DNA of 8,859 nucleotides from Deltaproteobacteria bacterium (GTDB taxonomy: Bacteria; UBA10199; 2-02-FULL-44-16). This document shows positions 6,569-8,859 of the stretch, piece after piece (positions within the stretch are counted from its first letter, which is position 1; each line of letters begins with the position of its first letter). A model generated the notes under the pieces. It was not told the DNA's origin. It ran no database searches and saw only the letters and a list, made by a program, of their open reading frames with translations. The translations under genes were made by a program, and so were the position numbers. The DNA lies in NCBI GenBank assembly GCA_016203825.1, contig JACQMA010000144.1, forward strand, positions 1-8,859, given 5' to 3'.

Positions 6569-7752
6569 CGATCAAGTATATCGACGAGCTCCCCATTGCT
6601 GAAAAGCGCGTCTTCATCCGCGTCGACTTCAACGTTCCGCTCGCCGATGGCGAGGTCACCGATGACACGCGCGTGCGGGCAGCGCTCCCAACGATTCGCT
6701 ATGCCCTGGGGCAAAAGGCGCGGGTGATCCTTGCCTCGCACTTGGGTCGACCCAAGGGAAGTCCAAACGCAAAATATTCTTTGAAGCCCGTGGGTCACTG
6801 CCTTGCGGCACTTTTGGGCGACGTCGACGTCCTGATGCCAGAGGATTGTATCGGCAGCGGGGTCAAGAAGCTCGCGAATGACATGTCGCCGGGCCAGGTC
6901 CTCCTCCTGGAAAACGTACGTTTTCATCCAGAAGAAGAAGCCAACGATGCCGCCTTTGCACGCAAGCTCGCCGCCATTGCCGATGCTTATATTAATGATG
7001 CGTTTGGTGTGGCCCATCGCGCCCATGCCTCGACGGTTGGTATCGTTGACCATGTCCCGCTCCATGGTGCAGGCTTTCTCATGCGCCAAGAGGTCGCGTA
7101 TCTCACCCGCATCGCCAATCATCCCGACCGTCCGTTTGTTGCCATTTTGGGTGGCGCAAAAGTAGCCGACAAGCTCGGCGTTATTGAACGGCTCCTCGAA
7201 AAAGTTGATAAACTCCTCATTGGCGGCGGGATGGCCTATACCTTCCTCAAGGCCAAGGGCCTTTCGATTGGGGATTCGATTGTCGATGAAACGAAGCTGC
7301 ATTCCGCACGCCGCATCTTGGAGCGTGCCGAGCTGCGCGGCGTTCCCGTCTTGCTCCCGGTCGATCACGTCGTCGCCGCAGAGCTCTCAAGTGCGGCCGT
7401 TCCTCACACCACCGACGGGCTCGATGTCCCGAGCGGGATGATGGCCCTCGACATCGGCCCCAAGACGATCGCGCACTTTGCGGAAGCGTTGAAGGGTTCG
7501 AAGATGATTTTTTGGAATGGGCCACTCGGTGCCTTCGAAATCGATCCCTTCTCGACGGGAACGGAACGCGTCGCGAAGTTTGTCGCAGAGGCGGGGGCGG
7601 TGACCATCGCCGGCGGTGGGGACACGATCGCGGCCATTCGCAAGGCGGGCGTTGCTGAAAAATTAAGCCATCTTTCAACGGGGGGCGGAGCGAGTCTTGA
7701 GTTTCTCGAAGGGAAAGAGCTCCCCGGCATCAAGGCGTTGGAGGCGTCATGA
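6565..7752 (+). CDS. pgk: Phosphoglycerate kinase
   Basis: This enzyme transfers phosphate between 1,3-bisphosphoglycerate and ADP, making ATP in glycolysis. The 395-residue product is a normal bacterial length. The N-terminal substrate domain has RVDFNVPL (19-26), SHLGRPKG (58-65), LENVRF (115-120) and the AHRAHAS loop (150-156). The C-terminal nucleotide domain has [11 protein letters not shown] (196-206), [10 protein letters not shown] (316-325), GGGDT (350-354) and STGGGAS (371-377). The ATG at 6565 overlaps the gapA stop by four bases (ATGA) and gives the family start [10 protein letters not shown]. An earlier in-frame ATG at 6523 would add 14 residues read over gapA and was not chosen. 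No strong Shine-Dalgarno is seen, so re-initiation after gapA is likely. It ends in another ATGA overlap with tpiA. Confidence 0.98.
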   Translation: MTIKYIDELPIAEKRVFIRVDFNVPLADGEVTDDTRVRAALPTIRYALGQKARVILASHLGRPKGSPNAKYSLKPVGHCLAALLGDVDVLMPEDCIGSGVKKLANDMSPGQVLLLENVRFHPEEEANDAAFARKLAAIADAYINDAFGVAHRAHASTVGIVDHVPLHGAGFLMRQEVAYLTRIANHPDRPFVAILGGAKVADKLGVIERLLEKVDKLLIGGGMAYTFLKAKGLSIGDSIVDETKLHSARRILERAELRGVPVLLPVDHVVAAELSSAAVPHTTDGLDVPSGMMALDIGPKTIAHFAEALKGSKMIFWNGPLGAFEIDPFSTGTERVAKFVAEAGAVTIAGGGDTIAAIRKAGVAEKLSHLSTGGGASLEFLEGKELPGIKALEAS

Positions 7753-8504
7753 GAAGAAAACTCCTCGTTGCGAACTGGAAAATGAATTTTACGATGAGTG
7801 AAACGCTCTCGTATGTCACCGTGTTGTTGAGCGAGCTCAAGGCGGCCGGCGACGCCGATGTCGCCATCGCGCCTCCCTTTACCACACTGTATTCTTTGGG
7901 TGTCTTGCTCGCCGAAACCAACTATCAGCTCGCGGCCCAAAACCTGCACTGGGAAGAATCGGGGGCGTACACCGGAGAAGTGGCGGGATCATTCCTGAAA
8001 GACGTCGGTTGTCGTTACGTCATCGTCGGTCACTCCGAGCGACGACAGCTTTTTGGCGAAACGAACGTGACCGTCCAGAAAAAGGTTGCAGCCGCCCTTC
8101 GTGATGGTCTTGTCCCCATCCTCTGTGTCGGGGAAAAACTTGACGAACGCGAAGCCAACCGAACGTGGGAAGTCATTGAGGGACAGCTCCACACTGCACT
8201 GCAGGATCTGCGCGCGCACGATCTCGAAGATTTTGTGATCGCCTATGAGCCTGTCTGGGCCATCGGAACAGGAAAAAATGCGACCGAGGCCCAGGCCGCC
8301 GAAATCCACAAGATGATTCGCGAGTGGCTGTCCCGGCGCGTTGACGGAATTACCGCTGAGCGCACACGCATCCTCTATGGCGGGAGCGCGAAACCGGAAA
8401 ACAGCCGCGCGCTGCTGGGTCAACCTCACATTGACGGACTGCTCGTCGGTGGGGCATCTCTTGACGCCAAGAAGTTTGCCGCTATGATCCGCAACCTTCC
8501 TTAA
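7749..8504 (+). CDS. tpiA: Triose-phosphate isomerase
   Basis: This enzyme interconverts dihydroxyacetone phosphate and glyceraldehyde-3-phosphate, supplying the substrate of GapA. The 251-residue product is a full-length single TIM barrel. Catalytic residues are all present: Asn9 and Lys11 in VANWKMN, His95 in IVGHSERR, and Glu167 in [12 protein letters not shown], whose second half is the mobile loop 6. The phosphate-binding YGGSAKPEN (210-218) and LVGGASL (232-238) close the barrel. The ATG at 7749 overlaps the pgk stop by four bases, so the two are translationally coupled. It is followed after 12 bases by secG. Confidence 0.98.
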   Translation: MRRKLLVANWKMNFTMSETLSYVTVLLSELKAAGDADVAIAPPFTTLYSLGVLLAETNYQLAAQNLHWEESGAYTGEVAGSFLKDVGCRYVIVGHSERRQLFGETNVTVQKKVAAALRDGLVPILCVGEKLDEREANRTWEVIEGQLHTALQDLRAHDLEDFVIAYEPVWAIGTGKNATEAQAAEIHKMIREWLSRRVDGITAERTRILYGGSAKPENSRALLGQPHIDGLLVGGASLDAKKFAAMIRNLP

Positions 8505-8506
8505 CC

Positions 8507-8511
8507 AGGAG
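8507..8511 (+). promoter_or_regulatory. Shine-Dalgarno of secG
   Basis: AGGAG ends five bases before the ATG at 8517, in the 12-base gap after tpiA. Unlike pgk and tpiA, secG therefore has its own ribosome site. Confidence 0.75.
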
Positions 8512-8516
8512 CCTTT

Positions 8517-8840
8517 ATGGAAACATTGTTACTCGGTATTCATTACTTTTTGTGTTTCTTTCTCGTTGTCGTGATTTTACTCCAGGCGGGGAAGGGGGCC
8601 GATATCGGTGCGGCGTTCGGTGGCGCATCACAGACCGTCTTTGGAAGTCGCGGGCCGGCAACCTTTTTGGCGAAGATGACCGCGATCGCGGCGATTTTGT
8701 TTTTGGTGACGTCCCTGTCGCTTGCGGAACTCGCCAAGCGTGGTGGTTCCGCGTCCGTCATTGACAACGCCGCGATCCCGGAACAAACAGCGCCGGACAC
8801 GCCGCAAGAAGGAGCGCCAGCGAGTGACACTACAAAATAG
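8517..8840 (+). CDS. secG: SecG, protein translocase subunit
   Basis: SecG is the small accessory subunit of the SecYEG channel in the inner membrane and assists SecA-driven export. The 107-residue protein has two hydrophobic segments, about 3-22 and 49-70. They are joined by the diagnostic cytoplasmic loop LLQAGKGADIGAAFGGASQT (21-40) and VFGSRGPATFLAKMT (41-55). The C-terminal tail (about 75-107) is hydrophilic and rich in Pro, Ala, Asp and Glu, as is common and variable in this family. It is the last protein gene of the gapA operon in view. A secG downstream of tpiA, or next to a tRNA-Leu, is a recurring arrangement in bacteria. The tRNA begins four bases after its TAG stop. Confidence 0.95.
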   Translation: METLLLGIHYFLCFFLVVVILLQAGKGADIGAAFGGASQTVFGSRGPATFLAKMTAIAAILFLVTSLSLAELAKRGGSASVIDNAAIPEQTAPDTPQEGAPASDTTK

Positions 8841-8844
8841 AAAT

Positions 8845-8859
8845 GCCCAGGTGGCGGAA
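8845..8859 (+). tRNA. tRNA-Leu, 5' end only, cut by window edge
   Basis: GCCCAGGTGGCGGAA fits the first 15 bases of a bacterial tRNA-Leu: a seven-base acceptor arm GCCCAGG, T8, G9, then the D-arm start GCGG and A14. The anticodon lies outside, so the isoacceptor is unknown. It would be matured from the secG transcript by RNase P unless it has its own promoter. In E. coli a tRNA-Leu gene also follows secG, which supports the call. Confidence 0.7.

Noticed and set aside
6910..6925. Perfect 16-base palindrome GAAAACGTACGTTTTC in pgk
   Set aside because: It covers codons for the invariant LENVRF motif, and a palindrome of this length has a fair chance of arising in 9 kb at random.
6103..7368. 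421-residue minus-strand open frame opposite pgk and gapA
   Set aside because: It lies wholly antisense to two enzymes with intact catalytic motifs, and its translation shows no family features.
1..8859. CRISPR arrays, insertion sequences, phage genes, toxin-antitoxin or defence systems
   Set aside because: I found no spaced direct repeats, transposase, integrase or defence-type domains. Coding sequence is nearly continuous with known housekeeping families.

Overview
The window looks like ordinary housekeeping chromosome from a Gram-negative bacterium with a mid-range GC content (mid-fifties by eye). Gene content (a two-half RND exporter, mnmE next to mnmG, and a gap-pgk-tpiA-secG operon running into a tRNA-Leu) suits a proteobacterial, perhaps deltaproteobacterial-grade, lineage. 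That placement is inference; no rRNA or lineage marker is present.

Layout: two divergent blocks meet in a 114-base intergenic region (5453-5566). The left block is on the minus strand and reads RND/MMPL-type transporter (5452-3020), mnmE (3036-1618, overlapping the transporter by 17 bases), a 92-base structured gap, then mnmG (1525 to beyond base 1). About 508 residues of MnmG are visible and its C-terminus lies outside the window. MnmE and MnmG together modify the wobble uridine of certain tRNAs. The right block is on the plus strand and reads gapA (5567-6568), pgk (6565-7752), tpiA (7749-8504) and secG (8517-8840). gapA/pgk and pgk/tpiA join by 4-base ATGA overlaps. The first 15 bases of a tRNA-Leu begin 4 bases after the secG stop. 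The right block carries three consecutive central glycolysis/gluconeogenesis enzymes plus a Sec translocon subunit.

All seven genes belong to known families, and I see no new multi-gene system. The notable signals lie below gene level. (1) mnmE appears to carry about 25-30 extra residues in its N-terminal domain, and that segment is built around an 11-bp inverted repeat, like a palindromic element inserted in frame. (2) A second, near-perfect 29-base palindrome lies in the G domain of the same gene. (3) The gapA leader holds an intrinsic-terminator-like hairpin immediately before the Shine-Dalgarno, with upstream segments that could form a competing structure. (4) The mnmE-mnmG gap can fold into a long hairpin followed by a U-run, and its core resembles a degenerate parS site.
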